A stretch of DNA of 64,000 nt from Cellulomonas xiejunii (lineage in GTDB: Bacteria > Actinomycetota > Actinomycetes > Actinomycetales > Cellulomonadaceae), in contig NZ_CP101987.1 in assembly GCF_024508315.1 (NCBI RefSeq), positions 1,302,001 to 1,366,000 on the forward strand, given 5' to 3'. Every line of letters starts with the position of its first letter. Positions within the stretch are counted from its first letter, which is position 1. Positions 1 through 9,221 of this stretch are shown one piece after another. The position numbers were made by a program, and so were the translations under genes. A model generated the notes under the pieces. The model had not been told where the DNA came from and did not search any database. It saw nothing but the letters and a program-made list of their open reading frames with translations.

Positions 1-510
1 GACGTCGCGACGGGCGAGCAGGGCGAGCTGCTCATCTCCGGTCCGCAGGTCTTCCAGGGCTACTGGAAGCGACCCGAGGAGACGGCGCACCAGCTGCTCG
101 AGGGCGGCTGGCTGCGCACCGGTGACGTGGTCCGCGTCGACGACGACGGCATGGTCGTCCTCGTCGACCGGATGAAGGAGATGATCGTCACCGGCGGCTT
201 CAAGGTGTACCCCTCGCAGGTCGAGGACCACCTGCGCGGCATGCCGGGCGTCTTCGACGTCGCGGTGGTGGGCGAGCCCGCCGGCGACATGGGCGAGCAC
301 GTCGTGGCCGCCGTCGTGCTGCACGACGACGGGTCCGGCGCAGGCGTCGACCTCGCCGCGGTGCGCGAGTGGTGCGAGACGCGCCTCGCGCGGTACGCGC
401 TGCCCCGGCGCCTGGTCGTGCTCAGCGACCTGCCGCGCTCACAGGTCGGCAAGGTGCTGCGCCGGGTCGTCCGCGAGCAGGTGCTCGACAAGACCCCGAA
501 GAATTCCTGA
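1..510 (+). CDS. Acyl-CoA ligase (AMP-forming), C-terminal part
   Basis: This is the last 169 codons of a gene that begins before the window. The reading frame is open from base 1. It contains GWLRTGD, the adenylate-forming-enzyme motif whose Asp binds the ribose of AMP, and then DRMKEMIVTGGFKVYP, the hinge where the C-terminal domain rotates. Near the end, SQVGKVLRR holds the conserved Lys used for adenylate formation. These are the signatures of medium- or long-chain fatty-acid CoA ligases, which activate carboxylic acids with ATP and CoA. The acyl chain it accepts cannot be told from this part. The gene stops with TGA, and no terminator hairpin is obvious before rnhA. Confidence 0.9.
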   Translation, partial: DVATGEQGELLISGPQVFQGYWKRPEETAHQLLEGGWLRTGDVVRVDDDGMVVLVDRMKEMIVTGGFKVYPSQVEDHLRGMPGVFDVAVVGEPAGDMGEHVVAAVVLHDDGSGAGVDLAAVREWCETRLARYALPRRLVVLSDLPRSQVGKVLRRVVREQVLDKTPKNS

Positions 511-571
511 CACCCCCGCGTGAGCGTCGCCCCCGCCGCTCCGCACGTGCCGGGCCGGTGACGGACCGAAG

Positions 572-577
572 TACCGT
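572..577 (+). promoter_or_regulatory. -10 box of a leaderless promoter for rnhA
   Basis: TACCGT matches TANNNT. It lies 6 bases before the GTG at 584, so the transcript would start at or next to that codon. No Shine-Dalgarno sequence precedes the gene. Confidence 0.5.
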
Positions 578-583
578 GTGCGC

Positions 584-1048
584 GTGAGCGAGACGGACGA
601 CGCAGCCGTGGTGGAGATGTGGACCGACGGCGCCTGCAAGGGCAACCCCGGCGTGGGTGGCTGGGGGGCCTGGATGCGCTTCGGCGACCAGGAGAAGGAG
701 CTGTGGGGTGGCGAGGCCGCCACCACCAACAACCGCATGGAGCTCACGGCGGTCATCGAAGGGCTGCGGGCGCTGCGCCGCCCCTGCCGGGTGACGCTGC
801 ACGTCGACTCGACGTACGTCATGAACGGGCTCACCAAGTGGCTGCCCAACTGGAAGCGCAACGGCTGGGTCACGGGGGAGAAGAAGCCCGTGAAGAACAA
901 GGAGCTCTGGCAGGCGCTCGAGATCGAGGTCGAGCGTCATCACGTGACGTGGGTCTGGGTGAAGGGCCACGCGGGCGACCCGGGCAACGAGCGGGCCGAC
1001 GGGCTGGCCAACCGCGGCGTCGACGACGTGCGGGCCGGCGTGCGCTGA
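584..1048 (+). CDS. rnhA: Ribonuclease HI
   Basis: This enzyme cuts the RNA strand of RNA-DNA hybrids and acts on R-loops and primer remnants. The 154-residue protein has the full RNase H fold signature. [11 protein letters not shown] carries the first acidic metal ligand. [12 protein letters not shown] carries the Glu, [10 protein letters not shown] the next Asp, and [12 protein letters not shown] the loop His and last Asp. All four DEDD residues are present, so it should be active. A GTG at 578 is in frame, but it overlaps the TACCGT -10 box, so GTG 584 is preferred as a leaderless start. The gene stands alone between an acyl-CoA ligase and a convergent HEAT-repeat gene. Confidence 0.93.
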   Translation: MSETDDAAVVEMWTDGACKGNPGVGGWGAWMRFGDQEKELWGGEAATTNNRMELTAVIEGLRALRRPCRVTLHVDSTYVMNGLTKWLPNWKRNGWVTGEKKPVKNKELWQALEIEVERHHVTWVWVKGHAGDPGNERADGLANRGVDDVRAGVR

Positions 1049-1087
1049 CGCGGCCGTCGCCCGCGCGCGTCCGCCCGGGCCGACGAC

Positions 1088-2584
1088 TCAGCGCACCGCG
1101 CGGAGCCACCGACGCCGGCCGGTCGGCGCAGCAGGTGGTGGGTCCAGCGGGAGACCGGCGTGGAAGCAGACGGCCCGGGCCTGGCCCGGCGACAGCCCGG
1201 CCGAGGGCAGCAGCGCGACCAGGCGTGACCGCTGTTCGGCCCCCGGGGTGCCCCACGTCGTGGCTGCGGAGTGCTGGAGCCAGCTCGCCACGCCCGTGCG
1301 CCCGAGCTCGGCGAGGTGCGGGTCGGGGTCGGTCGCCGCGCGCACGTCGGCCTCGACGCGGTGCCACCCGCCGTGCGCGCGCGTCAGACGCCACGCGGTG
1401 CGACGGTGAGCGGGGTCGTCGGAGGCCCACGGCGGTGCCGCATGACGCAACGGCAGGCCTCGACGTGCGAGCAGGGCGCCGACGGCGGTGCTGACCGCGG
1501 GGCTCGGGTCGAGCAGCAGGGGCGTCAGCAGATCGGCGACCTCTGAACCCGGCGCCAGGCCGAGCGTCGCGCGGGCCGCGGCCGCGCGCACGCGTGCGCT
1601 GGGATCGCCGAGCGCGGCCACGGCGGGCGCCAGGTCGCGCTCGTCGCCCGCCTCTGCCAGCTCGAGGAGGCTCACGGCGCGTCGCCACGCGGGGCCGCCC
1701 GCACCGTCACGGACGGTGCGGTACACCTCGGTCGGGTCGATCCCGCGCCGTCGTGCGCGTGGCCGTGCGAGCTCCCGGACGCGCGGCGCACGGTCGAGCA
1801 GCAGCGCGGCGAGGGTCTCGACGGCAAGCGCGTCGGCCGGCAACGCGTCGAGTGCCGTGACACGCACCTCGACGGACCGCGCGGTCAGCAGCGCGGTCAG
1901 CGAGGCGACGTCCCCCGCGTCGGCGAGCCGCTGCGCGCACCACGCGCGCGACCACTGGTCGGGGTCGTGCAGCGCCACCGCGACCAGCTCGCCCGGCGTG
2001 AGCGGCTCGCGCTCGGGCGCGTCCACGAGGGCCCACCGTCGCACGGCCCGGCGCCCGCTGGCACGCAGGGTCGTGGCACCGGCGACCCGCAGGGCGCGGT
2101 CCCGGACCCGGTCGACGGGGTCCGGCGAGGTCGTGCGGTCGCAGCCGGCGAGCAGGACGTCGAGTGCCGCCTCGATCGTCGCGGTGTCCACGAGGACCGC
2201 GTCGAGCGACGCCCACGCCGCGTCCCGCACGGACGCGACGTGGTCGAACGTCCGTACGGCGAGCGCGGCCGCCGCCAGCGGACCCGCCGACGCCCCGAGG
2301 GCGTGGGTGGCGCGCTGCCGGACCCGGCCGTCGACGTGCAGGCTGGTGACAGCCGCCACGAGGCCTGACGGTTCGAGGAGGGTCGGACCCAGCCAGCCCT
2401 GCGTGCCCTCCACGCGGTGCGTCGAGCCCGCGGGATCCCAGGAACGGGCCGACCGGTCGACCCGGAGCCAGCCGCGGCCGTCGAGGCCGTGCAACAGAGC
2501 GCCCGCCGCGTGCCACGCGCCCGGGTCGTCGCGCACGGCTGCCGGCACGACGCTGCGCAGCAGCTCGCGGGGAGATGACGTCAC
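1088..2584 (-). CDS. HEAT-repeat domain protein
   Basis: This is a 498-residue protein with no predicted signal peptide or membrane segment. It is made of repeated pairs of alanine- and leucine-rich helices with D-x-x-x-x-V-R turns, for example DRAPRVRELA, DPSARVRAAA and DPSPAVSTAV. That pattern is typical of HEAT or PBS-lyase-like solenoids, which usually act as protein-binding scaffolds. I do not recognise a catalytic domain. The GTG start at 2584 is preceded on the minus strand by CACAGT plus 6 bases, a plausible -10 box for a leaderless message. Its specific role is unknown, and neither neighbour suggests one. Confidence 0.7.
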   Translation of the reverse strand: MTSSPRELLRSVVPAAVRDDPGAWHAAGALLHGLDGRGWLRVDRSARSWDPAGSTHRVEGTQGWLGPTLLEPSGLVAAVTSLHVDGRVRQRATHALGASAGPLAAAALAVRTFDHVASVRDAAWASLDAVLVDTATIEAALDVLLAGCDRTTSPDPVDRVRDRALRVAGATTLRASGRRAVRRWALVDAPEREPLTPGELVAVALHDPDQWSRAWCAQRLADAGDVASLTALLTARSVEVRVTALDALPADALAVETLAALLLDRAPRVRELARPRARRRGIDPTEVYRTVRDGAGGPAWRRAVSLLELAEAGDERDLAPAVAALGDPSARVRAAAARATLGLAPGSEVADLLTPLLLDPSPAVSTAVGALLARRGLPLRHAAPPWASDDPAHRRTAWRLTRAHGGWHRVEADVRAATDPDPHLAELGRTGVASWLQHSAATTWGTPGAEQRSRLVALLPSAGLSPGQARAVCFHAGLPLDPPPAAPTGRRRWLRAVR

Positions 2585-2696
2585 GGGCCCACTGTGCCGT
2601 GGGCGCAGGCTGCCCGCCCGTCTTTTGGCGGACGTCGGTGTGCGCGGTGACGACCGGCGGGGCGGCTGTCGTCACCGCCCCCTGCCTCCCGAGCCG

Positions 2697-3869
2697 TCAG
2701 GCCCCGACGGGCGTCCACCGCGCGTCGTCGGCCGCGGACCGCTCGACCGCGTCCAGCACCCGCTGCACCTGCAGGCCGTCCGCGAACGTCGGCGCCGGGT
2801 GGGTACCCGCCGCGACCGCCTCGACGAGGTCGACGACCTGGTGCGTGAACGCGTGCTCGTAGCCCAGGCCGTGGCCGGTGGGCCACCAGCTGCCCGTGTA
2901 CGGGTGCTCGGGCTCGGTGACGTACACGCGCCGGAAGCCCTGCAGGCCGGCCGGGTCGTGCGCGTCGTACACGTGCAGGACGTTCATGTCCTCGAAGTCG
3001 AACGCGATCGACCCCTCGGTGCCGTTGATCTCGACGCGGATGGCGTTGCGCCGCCCGAGCGCGAAGCGCGTCGCCTCGAACAGCGCGAGCCCGCCGCCCG
3101 AGAGGCGCGACGTGAACACCGCGGCGTCGTCGACCGTGACCGGCCCCGTCGCGCCGCTCGTGTCCCCGACGCCCGACAGGCCGCCGAACTCCGCTGCGAC
3201 CGGCCGCTCGGTGACGAACGTCGCGAGCTGCGCCGACACGCCTGTCAGGGTCTCGCCCGTGATGAACTGCACGAGGTCGATGACGTGGGCGCCGATGTCG
3301 CCCAGCGACCCCGACCCGGCCGTGGCCTTGTCGAGCCGCCACGACAACGGCGTCGCGGAGTCGGACAGCCAGTCCTGCAGGTACAGCCCGCGGGCGTGCC
3401 GCACGGTGCCGATGCGTCCCTCGGCGACCAGCCGGCGCGCCAGGGCGATCGCCGGGACGCGGCGGTAGGAGTACCCGACCATGGCGACCTGGTCGGGGGC
3501 GGCCTGCGCGGCCGCGACCATCGCCTCGGCCTCGGCCACCGAGTTGGCGAGCGGCTTCTCGCACAGCACGTGCTTGCCCGCCTCGAGTGCGGCGATCGCG
3601 ATCTCCGCGTGCGTGTCACCCGGCGTGCAGATGTCGACCAGGTCGACGTCGTCGCGCTCGAGCAGCTCGCGCCAGTCGGTCGTCGACGAGCGCCAGCCCA
3701 GGCGGGCCGCAGCGGCGGCCGTGCGCTGCGCGTCGCGCCCGGCGACGACCGCCAGGTCGGGGCGCAGCGGCAGGTCGAAGAACCGGGGCGCCGTCTGCCA
3801 CGCGTGCGAGTGGGCCAGGCCCATGAACGCGTGGCCGACCATGCCGACGCCCAGCCGTGGCGCGGTCAC
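2697..3869 (-). CDS. Gfo/Idh/MocA-family oxidoreductase
   Basis: This is a 390-residue NAD(P)-dependent sugar or polyol dehydrogenase-like protein. An N-terminal Rossmann fold is visible as VGMVGHAFMG. The family EKP motif appears as CEKPLANS, whose Lys takes part in catalysis. The C-terminal half is the substrate-binding alpha/beta domain. The GTG start at 3869 overlaps the stop of the upstream oxidoreductase gene in a GTGA arrangement, so the two are translationally coupled. It is the last gene of the thuA-oxidoreductase-oxidoreductase operon, which reads leftward from a LacI-type operator. The substrate is not determined, but the context suggests a plant-glycan sugar or sugar acid. Confidence 0.88.
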   Translation of the reverse strand: MTAPRLGVGMVGHAFMGLAHSHAWQTAPRFFDLPLRPDLAVVAGRDAQRTAAAAARLGWRSSTTDWRELLERDDVDLVDICTPGDTHAEIAIAALEAGKHVLCEKPLANSVAEAEAMVAAAQAAPDQVAMVGYSYRRVPAIALARRLVAEGRIGTVRHARGLYLQDWLSDSATPLSWRLDKATAGSGSLGDIGAHVIDLVQFITGETLTGVSAQLATFVTERPVAAEFGGLSGVGDTSGATGPVTVDDAAVFTSRLSGGGLALFEATRFALGRRNAIRVEINGTEGSIAFDFEDMNVLHVYDAHDPAGLQGFRRVYVTEPEHPYTGSWWPTGHGLGYEHAFTHQVVDLVEAVAAGTHPAPTFADGLQVQRVLDAVERSAADDARWTPVGA

Positions 3870-5008
3870 GAGGCGGCCCGGGGGAGCGGGGTGGACGGGG
3901 TGCGGGCCATGTCGGGCCTCCCGGGGGTCGTGAGGTCGGCGAGCGGGACGAGCGGCGGGACGTCGCACGTGCTGGTGACGGCCAGCCGGGCGCCCGCGTC
4001 CGCCGCGCGCAGCACCGTCTCCATGGTGTCGAGCACGTGCAGCGCCACGTCGGCCGACGCGCGCGTCGTGCGGCGGTCGGCGCTGCGGGCGGCGTCGACG
4101 AGTCCCGCCCCCCGCCCGGCGTTCGCGTACCCGGCGGACGGCGGCAGCGTCTGCCACTCGCCGCCGCGCGCGTGGACGAGCACGTCACCCTCGAACCGGT
4201 TGGGGTCGGGGACCAGCAGCGAGCCTTCCTCACCGTGCACCTCGATGGGGCGCGCCATCGAGGCGGGCGCGTCGAAGCTCATGACGAGCGTCGTCACGGC
4301 CCCGGACGCGTGCTCGACCAGCGCCGTGACGTGCGTCGCGACGCCGACGGGCACGAGCTCCCCGGCGCGCGGCCCCTGGCCGATCGTGCGGTGCGTGCGC
4401 GGCTGGGTGGCCACACCCTGGACTGCCGTGACCGGTCCGAGCAGGTGCACGAGCGTCGTCAGGTAGTACGGGCCCATGTCGAGCAGCGGACCGCCGCCCG
4501 GGGCGTAGTAGAAGTCCGGCTGTGGGTGCCAGGCCTCGTGCCCACCACAGGCCATGGTGGCGGTCGCGGCCACGGGACGGCCGATCGCGCCGGACTCGAC
4601 CGCCGCCCGTGCGGTCTGTACCCCGGTGCCGAGCACGGTGTCCGGCGCGCCACCGAGCGCGACGCCGGCCGTGGCGGCGGCGTCCAGCACGCGTCGGGCC
4701 GAGGTGACCGTCGCGCAGAACGGCTTCTCGTTGTAGACGGACCGGCCGTGCGCGACCGCCGCCAGCGCGACCTCCTCGTGCGCGGCGGGCGTCGTCAGGT
4801 CCAGGACCCACTCGACGTCGTCGTGCGCCAGCAGGTCCGGCAGGTCGAGCGCGCGGACGCCGTGGCGCCCCGCGACCGTGTCCGCGCGGCCACGGTCCAG
4901 GTCGGCGACCGCGACGATCTCGAGCTCGGGCGTGGTCGCGGCGGTCGTCAGGTAGGCGTTCGAGATGACGCCGCAACCGACGACGCCGACCCTCAGCGGC
5001 TCGCCCAC
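3866..5008 (-). CDS. Gfo/Idh/MocA-family oxidoreductase
   Basis: This is a second, divergent paralogue in the same operon, 380 residues long. The Rossmann motif VGVVGCGVISNAY and the catalytic NEKPFC motif are intact. A conserved stretch GGGPLLDMGPYYL follows in the substrate domain. The GTG start at 5008 lies inside the last codons of the thuA-like gene, overlapping by 16 bases, with a GAGAGGAG sequence just upstream. Two adjacent Gfo/Idh/MocA enzymes often carry out linked oxidation and reduction steps on one sugar, for example through a 3-keto intermediate. That would fit here but is inference. Confidence 0.88.
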   Translation of the reverse strand: MGEPLRVGVVGCGVISNAYLTTAATTPELEIVAVADLDRGRADTVAGRHGVRALDLPDLLAHDDVEWVLDLTTPAAHEEVALAAVAHGRSVYNEKPFCATVTSARRVLDAAATAGVALGGAPDTVLGTGVQTARAAVESGAIGRPVAATATMACGGHEAWHPQPDFYYAPGGGPLLDMGPYYLTTLVHLLGPVTAVQGVATQPRTHRTIGQGPRAGELVPVGVATHVTALVEHASGAVTTLVMSFDAPASMARPIEVHGEEGSLLVPDPNRFEGDVLVHARGGEWQTLPPSAGYANAGRGAGLVDAARSADRRTTRASADVALHVLDTMETVLRAADAGARLAVTSTCDVPPLVPLADLTTPGRPDMARTPSTPLPRAAS

Positions 5009-5679
5009 ACCATGCTCCTCTCGATCATCGAGCGGACGCTGGGGTGCTCGAGCACGTCGAGGCTGTGGCCGGGCGTGACGACGCAGATCCGCCCTTCGCC
5101 CCACTGGCGCGTCCAGACGGCCGGGCACGTGATGGTGCGGTGCCAGGGGTGCCATGGCGGTGCGGGGTGCGTGGTCGTGGCGAGCACGTCGTTGAGGTCG
5201 TCCGTGAGCACCCAGTACTGCTCGGTCGTGAGCTCGAATGACTCGAGCCCGGCGGTGACGGGGTGGTCGGCCGCGGCGGGCAGCATGTCGACCGTGTAGG
5301 GCAGGTAGTTGTCGGACTGGTCGCCGTGGCACTCGTCGGGGTGCTTGGACGGGTGGGTGGCGAACTGGCCGCCGATCAGCTGCAGGTAGTCGGAGCTGTT
5401 GCGGAACGAGTCGGCGATGCCGCCGTGCCAGCCGACCAGCCCGGTGCCCGCCGCGACGGCCCTGCGCAGCCCGGCGACGGCCGCGCCGGACGCCTCACCC
5501 ATCGTGTAGCACTGCACGATCAGGTCGACGTCCGACATCGCGTCCTCGGCGTAGACCTCGGGGGTGTCCACGACCCGGACCGTGTGGCCCGTCGCCTCGA
5601 GGTGGGGGAGGAACATGTCCGTCGCGGCGACGGGCGCGTGCCCGTCCCAGCCGCCCCGGACCACCAGAGCCTGCTTCAC
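4993..5679 (-). CDS. ThuA-like domain protein (glutamine amidotransferase-like fold)
   Basis: This is a 228-residue protein of the ThuA family, first described in trehalose utilisation and related to class I amidotransferases. Typical motifs are VVRGGWDGH at the N terminus, GLVGWHGGIADSF in the middle and GEGRICVVTPGHSLDVL near the end. The GTG start at 5679 follows GGAAGG at good spacing. It is the first gene of a three-gene operon with two Gfo/Idh/MocA oxidoreductases, a pairing common in sugar-oxidation loci. A perfect 16-bp palindrome sits 32 bases upstream and probably binds the LacI-family regulator encoded next to it. The exact reaction of this family is poorly defined. Confidence 0.85.
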   Translation of the reverse strand: MKQALVVRGGWDGHAPVAATDMFLPHLEATGHTVRVVDTPEVYAEDAMSDVDLIVQCYTMGEASGAAVAGLRRAVAAGTGLVGWHGGIADSFRNSSDYLQLIGGQFATHPSKHPDECHGDQSDNYLPYTVDMLPAAADHPVTAGLESFELTTEQYWVLTDDLNDVLATTTHPAPPWHPWHRTITCPAVWTRQWGEGRICVVTPGHSLDVLEHPSVRSMIERSMVWASR

Positions 5680-5710
5680 GTGGAGCCTTCCGTGGGGACC
5701 TCGCGTCGGT

Positions 5711-5726
5711 GAGAGATCGATCTCTC
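5711..5726. promoter_or_regulatory. LacI-type operator upstream of the thuA operon
   Basis: This is a perfect 16-bp palindrome, GAGAGATCGATCTCTC, with the central CG step typical of LacI-family sites. Its 12-bp core GAGATCGATCTC recurs at 6817-6828 on the other side of the lacI gene. Confidence 0.75.
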
Positions 5727-5762
5727 GCACGGTAGCGGGTGACCCGGGCGGAGGCCAGGAGG

Positions 5763-6776
5763 TCAGACGGACTCGCGTGCCGTGAGCGTCGTGGGCAGCA
5801 GGACGTGCTGTGGCTCGACGTGCGGGTCGGCCAGCACCTCGAGCACGAGCTCGGCCGCACGCGCCCCCAGCTCGCGCAGCGGCTGGCGCACGGACGTCAG
5901 CGGCGGGTCGCACGTCTCGGCGACGACGGTGTCGTCGAACCCGACGACCGACACGTCGTCCGGCACGCGCCGCCCGCCGGCCTCCAGCACGCGCAGGGCG
6001 CCGAGCGCCATGAGGTCCGAACCGGCGAACAGCCCGTCGACCGTGGGGTCCCGGCGCAGCACCGACGCGGCCGCCGACGCCCCCGACGACATCGAGAACG
6101 ACCCGTGGACGACGGGTCCGGGGGGCAGACCCCACGCCGCGAGCTCATCCCGGAAGCCGCGTGTGCGCTCGTCCGCCGGTGCATAGCCCGCAGGCCCGGC
6201 GATCGTCGCCACCCGGCGCCGGCCCGCCTCCAGCAGCGTCCGCGCGGCGAGGCGACCACCGCCGTAGTTGTCGCTGTCCACCGAGGTCAGGGCCTTGTCC
6301 ATGCTGGCTCGAGGGCGCCCGACGAACACGACGGGCAGCGGGAGCCCGCCGAGCTCGGCGAAGAGCGGCTCGGACTCGCGCTGCAGCACGACGACCGCGG
6401 CGTCGACATGCCCGGAGGTCAGGTAGCGCAGCAGCGGCGCGCGGTCGCGGCCGTCGTCGAGCAGGAGCACGGGCTGCACCGACCGCGCGAACAGCACGGC
6501 CGTCGCACCCCGCAGCGGGGCACCGACGAACGGCCCGCCCTGGCCCTCGAGCTCGCTGCTCGGTGCGACCAGCGCGACCGAGCCCGTCGCGCCGCTGCGC
6601 AGCGCGCGTGCCGCAGTGTTGGTGCGGTAGTCGAGGTCGGCGGCCGCGGCGCGCACGCGACGCGCGAGCTCGGCGTCGACGCTGGGCAGCCCGGCCAGCG
6701 CCCGTGAGGCGGTCGCGCGGGACACGCCCGCCGCGCGCGCGACGTCGAGCAGCGTGGGGCGCGCCGACCGGCTCAT
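5763..6776 (-). CDS. LacI-family transcriptional regulator
   Basis: This is a 337-residue repressor. An N-terminal helix-turn-helix plus hinge is visible as PTLLDVARAAGVSRATASRAL, and a periplasmic-binding-like effector domain follows. The C terminus contains the typical GFDDTVVAETCDPPLTSVRQP strand. The start at ATG 6776 sits directly before the helix-turn-helix. It lies between the thuA operon on the same strand and the divergent GH127 gene, and identical palindromic operators flank it on both sides. It is therefore the likely local repressor, with a sugar released by the GH127 enzyme, such as L-arabinose or a derivative, as plausible inducer. The effector assignment is inference. Confidence 0.92.
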   Translation of the reverse strand: MSRSARPTLLDVARAAGVSRATASRALAGLPSVDAELARRVRAAAADLDYRTNTAARALRSGATGSVALVAPSSELEGQGGPFVGAPLRGATAVLFARSVQPVLLLDDGRDRAPLLRYLTSGHVDAAVVVLQRESEPLFAELGGLPLPVVFVGRPRASMDKALTSVDSDNYGGGRLAARTLLEAGRRRVATIAGPAGYAPADERTRGFRDELAAWGLPPGPVVHGSFSMSSGASAAASVLRRDPTVDGLFAGSDLMALGALRVLEAGGRRVPDDVSVVGFDDTVVAETCDPPLTSVRQPLRELGARAAELVLEVLADPHVEPQHVLLPTTLTARESV

Positions 6777-6816
6777 GGACGCATGGTGCCACGGTGAAGG
6801 TCCGCCGGGGCGCTCG

Positions 6817-6828
6817 GAGATCGATCTC
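6817..6828. promoter_or_regulatory. LacI-type operator between lacI and the GH127 gene
   Basis: GAGATCGATCTC is a perfect 12-bp palindrome identical to the core of the site at 5711-5726. It lies in the 61-bp divergent region, 41 bases from the lacI start and 10 bases before the GH127 ATG, so it could control both genes. Confidence 0.72.
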
Positions 6829-6837
6829 TGAGCCGAG

Positions 6838-9189
6838 ATGACGAACACGCCGTCGGCTGCCAGGCTGACGCCCGTGAGCACCGTCGCCACCCCGTCCTCG
6901 TCCGTCGTCACGCTGTTCGACCTGTCGGCCGTGCGGCTGCTCGACGGTCCGCCGGCGGCCGCGCAGCGCACCGCGCGGGAGTACCTGCTGGGGCTGCGGC
7001 CCGAGCGGCTCCTGGCGCCGTTCCGGCGCGAGGCAGGCCTGGCGCCCCGAGCCGAGCCGTACGGCAGCTGGGAGTCGATCGGCCTGGACGGCCACATCGG
7101 CGGCCACGCGCTGTCGGCTGCGTCGCTGCAGTGGGCCGCGACCGGGGACGAACGCGCGGCCGCGATGGCGCGGGTGCTGGTCGACGGACTCGTCGAGTGC
7201 CAGGACGCGTTGGGCACCGGGTACGTCGGGGGCGTGCCGGGCGGGGTCGCGCTGTGGGAGTCGGTCGCGTCGGGCGGTGCCGAGGCCGGCACGTTCGACC
7301 TCGGTGGCGCGTGGGTGCCCTGGTACAACGTGCACAAGACGTACGCCGGGCTCATCGACGCCGCGCGCTACGCGCCCGCCGACGTCGCGGCCCGGGCGCT
7401 GGACGCCGCCGTGCGGCTGGGGGACTGGGGTGTCGCGCTGTCGGACCGGCTCGACGACGAGGCGTTCGCTCGCATGCTGCGCACCGAGTTCGGCGGCATG
7501 TGCGAGGCGTACGGCGACCTCGCCGAGCTGACGGGCGACGCGCGCTACGCCGCGCTGGCCCGGCGGTTCGCCGACGAGTCGCTGCTCGCGCCGCTACGCG
7601 AGGGGCGTGACGCGCTCGACGGCCTGCACGCCAACACGCAGGTCGCGAAGGTCGTCGGCTGGCCGGGGATCGGGGAGGTCGACGCGGCCGCGACGTTCGT
7701 CCGTCACGTGCTGGACCGGCGCACCCTGGCGTTCGGAGGCAACTCGGTGTCCGAGCACTTCACGCCCGATGCGCAGGCCCACGTCCTGCACCGTGAGGGC
7801 CCCGAGTCGTGCAACACCGCCAACATGCTCGAGGTGGAGCGCCGGCTGTACGCCCTGACCGGCGACACCGCGCTGCTCGACGCGGCGGAGCGGCAGCTCG
7901 TCGACCACGTGCTCTCCGCGCAGCACCCCGACGGCGGGTTCGTGTACTTCACGCCCGCCCGGCCGGGGCACTACCGCGTCTACTCCGCGCGCGACGAGTG
8001 CATGTGGTGCTGCGTCGGCACGGCGCTCGAGACGTACGCGCGGCTCGGTGAGCTCGCGTACGCGCACGTCGGCGGCGACCTGCTGGTGAACCTGCCCGTG
8101 CCGTCGACACTCGACTGGGCGGAGCGCGGCGTGCGGGTGCGGCTCGCCTCGACGTACCCGGCGGCGCTGGCGGCCACCGAGGTCGCGCTGACGGTCGACG
8201 TCGCCGCGCCCGTCGAGCTCGCGGTACACGTCCGACGCCCGGCGTGGGCACGCGAGGACGTCGTGCTGTCCGTCGACGGGGCGGCCGTGACGCCCGCGTC
8301 CGAGCGGGACGGCTACGCGACCGTGCGCCGCACGTGGCGCGGGGGCGAGACGGTCACCTGGAGCCTCGTCGCGGGCCCCGCGGCCGAGCGACTGCCCGGC
8401 GACGACGGCTGGGTCGCGCTGCGCTGGGGCCCGGCGACGCTCGCCGCGCGTGGCGACGACGACGACCTCGTGGGCCTGCATGCCGACGACGCCCGCATGG
8501 GGCACGTCGCGCACGGACCGCTGCGCCCGTTGGCCGACGCGCCGATCCTCGTCGGGTCGGACGACGACCTCGTGAGGGCGCTGCGACCGGCCGGCGACGG
8601 CGCGTTCGTCCTCGACCGTGGCACCGACGCGCCCTTGGTGCTCGAACCCCTGCGCACGCTGCACGACGCCCGGTACACCCTCTACTTCCCGGCGGTCCGC
8701 GACGCCGCCGACCTCGGACGACGACGCGCCGACCTCGCGGCCCTGGACGACGAGCAGCTCGGCCTCGCGGCCCGCACCGTCGACGCGGTCGCGTGCGGCG
8801 AGCAGCAGCCGGAGACCGACCACCACTACGCCGGCTCCGACACGTGGACGGGTGCCGTCGACGGTCGGCACTGGCGCGCGTCGCGTGACCGGTTCTCCTA
8901 CCGGCTGGCCGACCCCGAGGGTCGCGGCGCGGTGCTGAGGGTCACGTACCTGGCCGAGCCGGGGCGTGCGCGCGTCGTCGTGGACGGCACGGTCGTCGGC
9001 GTCGTGGAGGTCACCGACCCGGCACCGGGCACCCGCACCCTGGACCTCCCGGTCGCCGCCGGCCCCCACGAGGTCACCGTCGTGGCCGACCCGTCACCCC
9101 CGAGCCGATCCCCGGCCCCGACCAGATCCGCGACCCCGACACCGACCCCGAGAATCGTCGCCCTCCACCTCCTGACCCACCCCCACTGA
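6838..9189 (+). CDS. GH127-family beta-L-arabinofuranosidase-like glycoside hydrolase
   Basis: This is a 783-residue, apparently cytoplasmic glycoside hydrolase. The N-terminal (alpha/alpha)6 barrel begins with FDLSAVRLLDGP and contains PYGSWESIGLDGHIGGHALSA. The zinc and cysteine active site of the family is intact. E323 and C325 lie in GPESCNTANM, and C391 and C392 in MWCCVGTALE, corresponding to the Glu, Cys and Cys-Cys set of the Bifidobacterium enzyme, where one of the paired cysteines is the nucleophile. A second start at GTG 6874 is preceded by CAGGCT plus 7 bases and could be leaderless. The last 40 residues are unusually rich in Pro, Thr and Ser. The likely substrate is a beta-L-arabinofuranosyl oligosaccharide. 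Confidence 0.88.
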   Translation: MTNTPSAARLTPVSTVATPSSSVVTLFDLSAVRLLDGPPAAAQRTAREYLLGLRPERLLAPFRREAGLAPRAEPYGSWESIGLDGHIGGHALSAASLQWAATGDERAAAMARVLVDGLVECQDALGTGYVGGVPGGVALWESVASGGAEAGTFDLGGAWVPWYNVHKTYAGLIDAARYAPADVAARALDAAVRLGDWGVALSDRLDDEAFARMLRTEFGGMCEAYGDLAELTGDARYAALARRFADESLLAPLREGRDALDGLHANTQVAKVVGWPGIGEVDAAATFVRHVLDRRTLAFGGNSVSEHFTPDAQAHVLHREGPESCNTANMLEVERRLYALTGDTALLDAAERQLVDHVLSAQHPDGGFVYFTPARPGHYRVYSARDECMWCCVGTALETYARLGELAYAHVGGDLLVNLPVPSTLDWAERGVRVRLASTYPAALAATEVALTVDVAAPVELAVHVRRPAWAREDVVLSVDGAAVTPASERDGYATVRRTWRGGETVTWSLVAGPAAERLPGDDGWVALRWGPATLAARGDDDDLVGLHADDARMGHVAHGPLRPLADAPILVGSDDDLVRALRPAGDGAFVLDRGTDAPLVLEPLRTLHDARYTLYFPAVRDAADLGRRRADLAALDDEQLGLAARTVDAVACGEQQPETDHHYAGSDTWTGAVDGRHWRASRDRFSYRLADPEGRGAVLRVTYLAEPGRARVVVDGTVVGVVEVTDPAPGTRTLDLPVAAGPHEVTVVADPSPPSRSPAPTRSATPTPTPRIVALHLLTHPH

Positions 9190-9221
9190 CCCACCCCACT
9201 GACCCACCCCCACCCGCCGAA

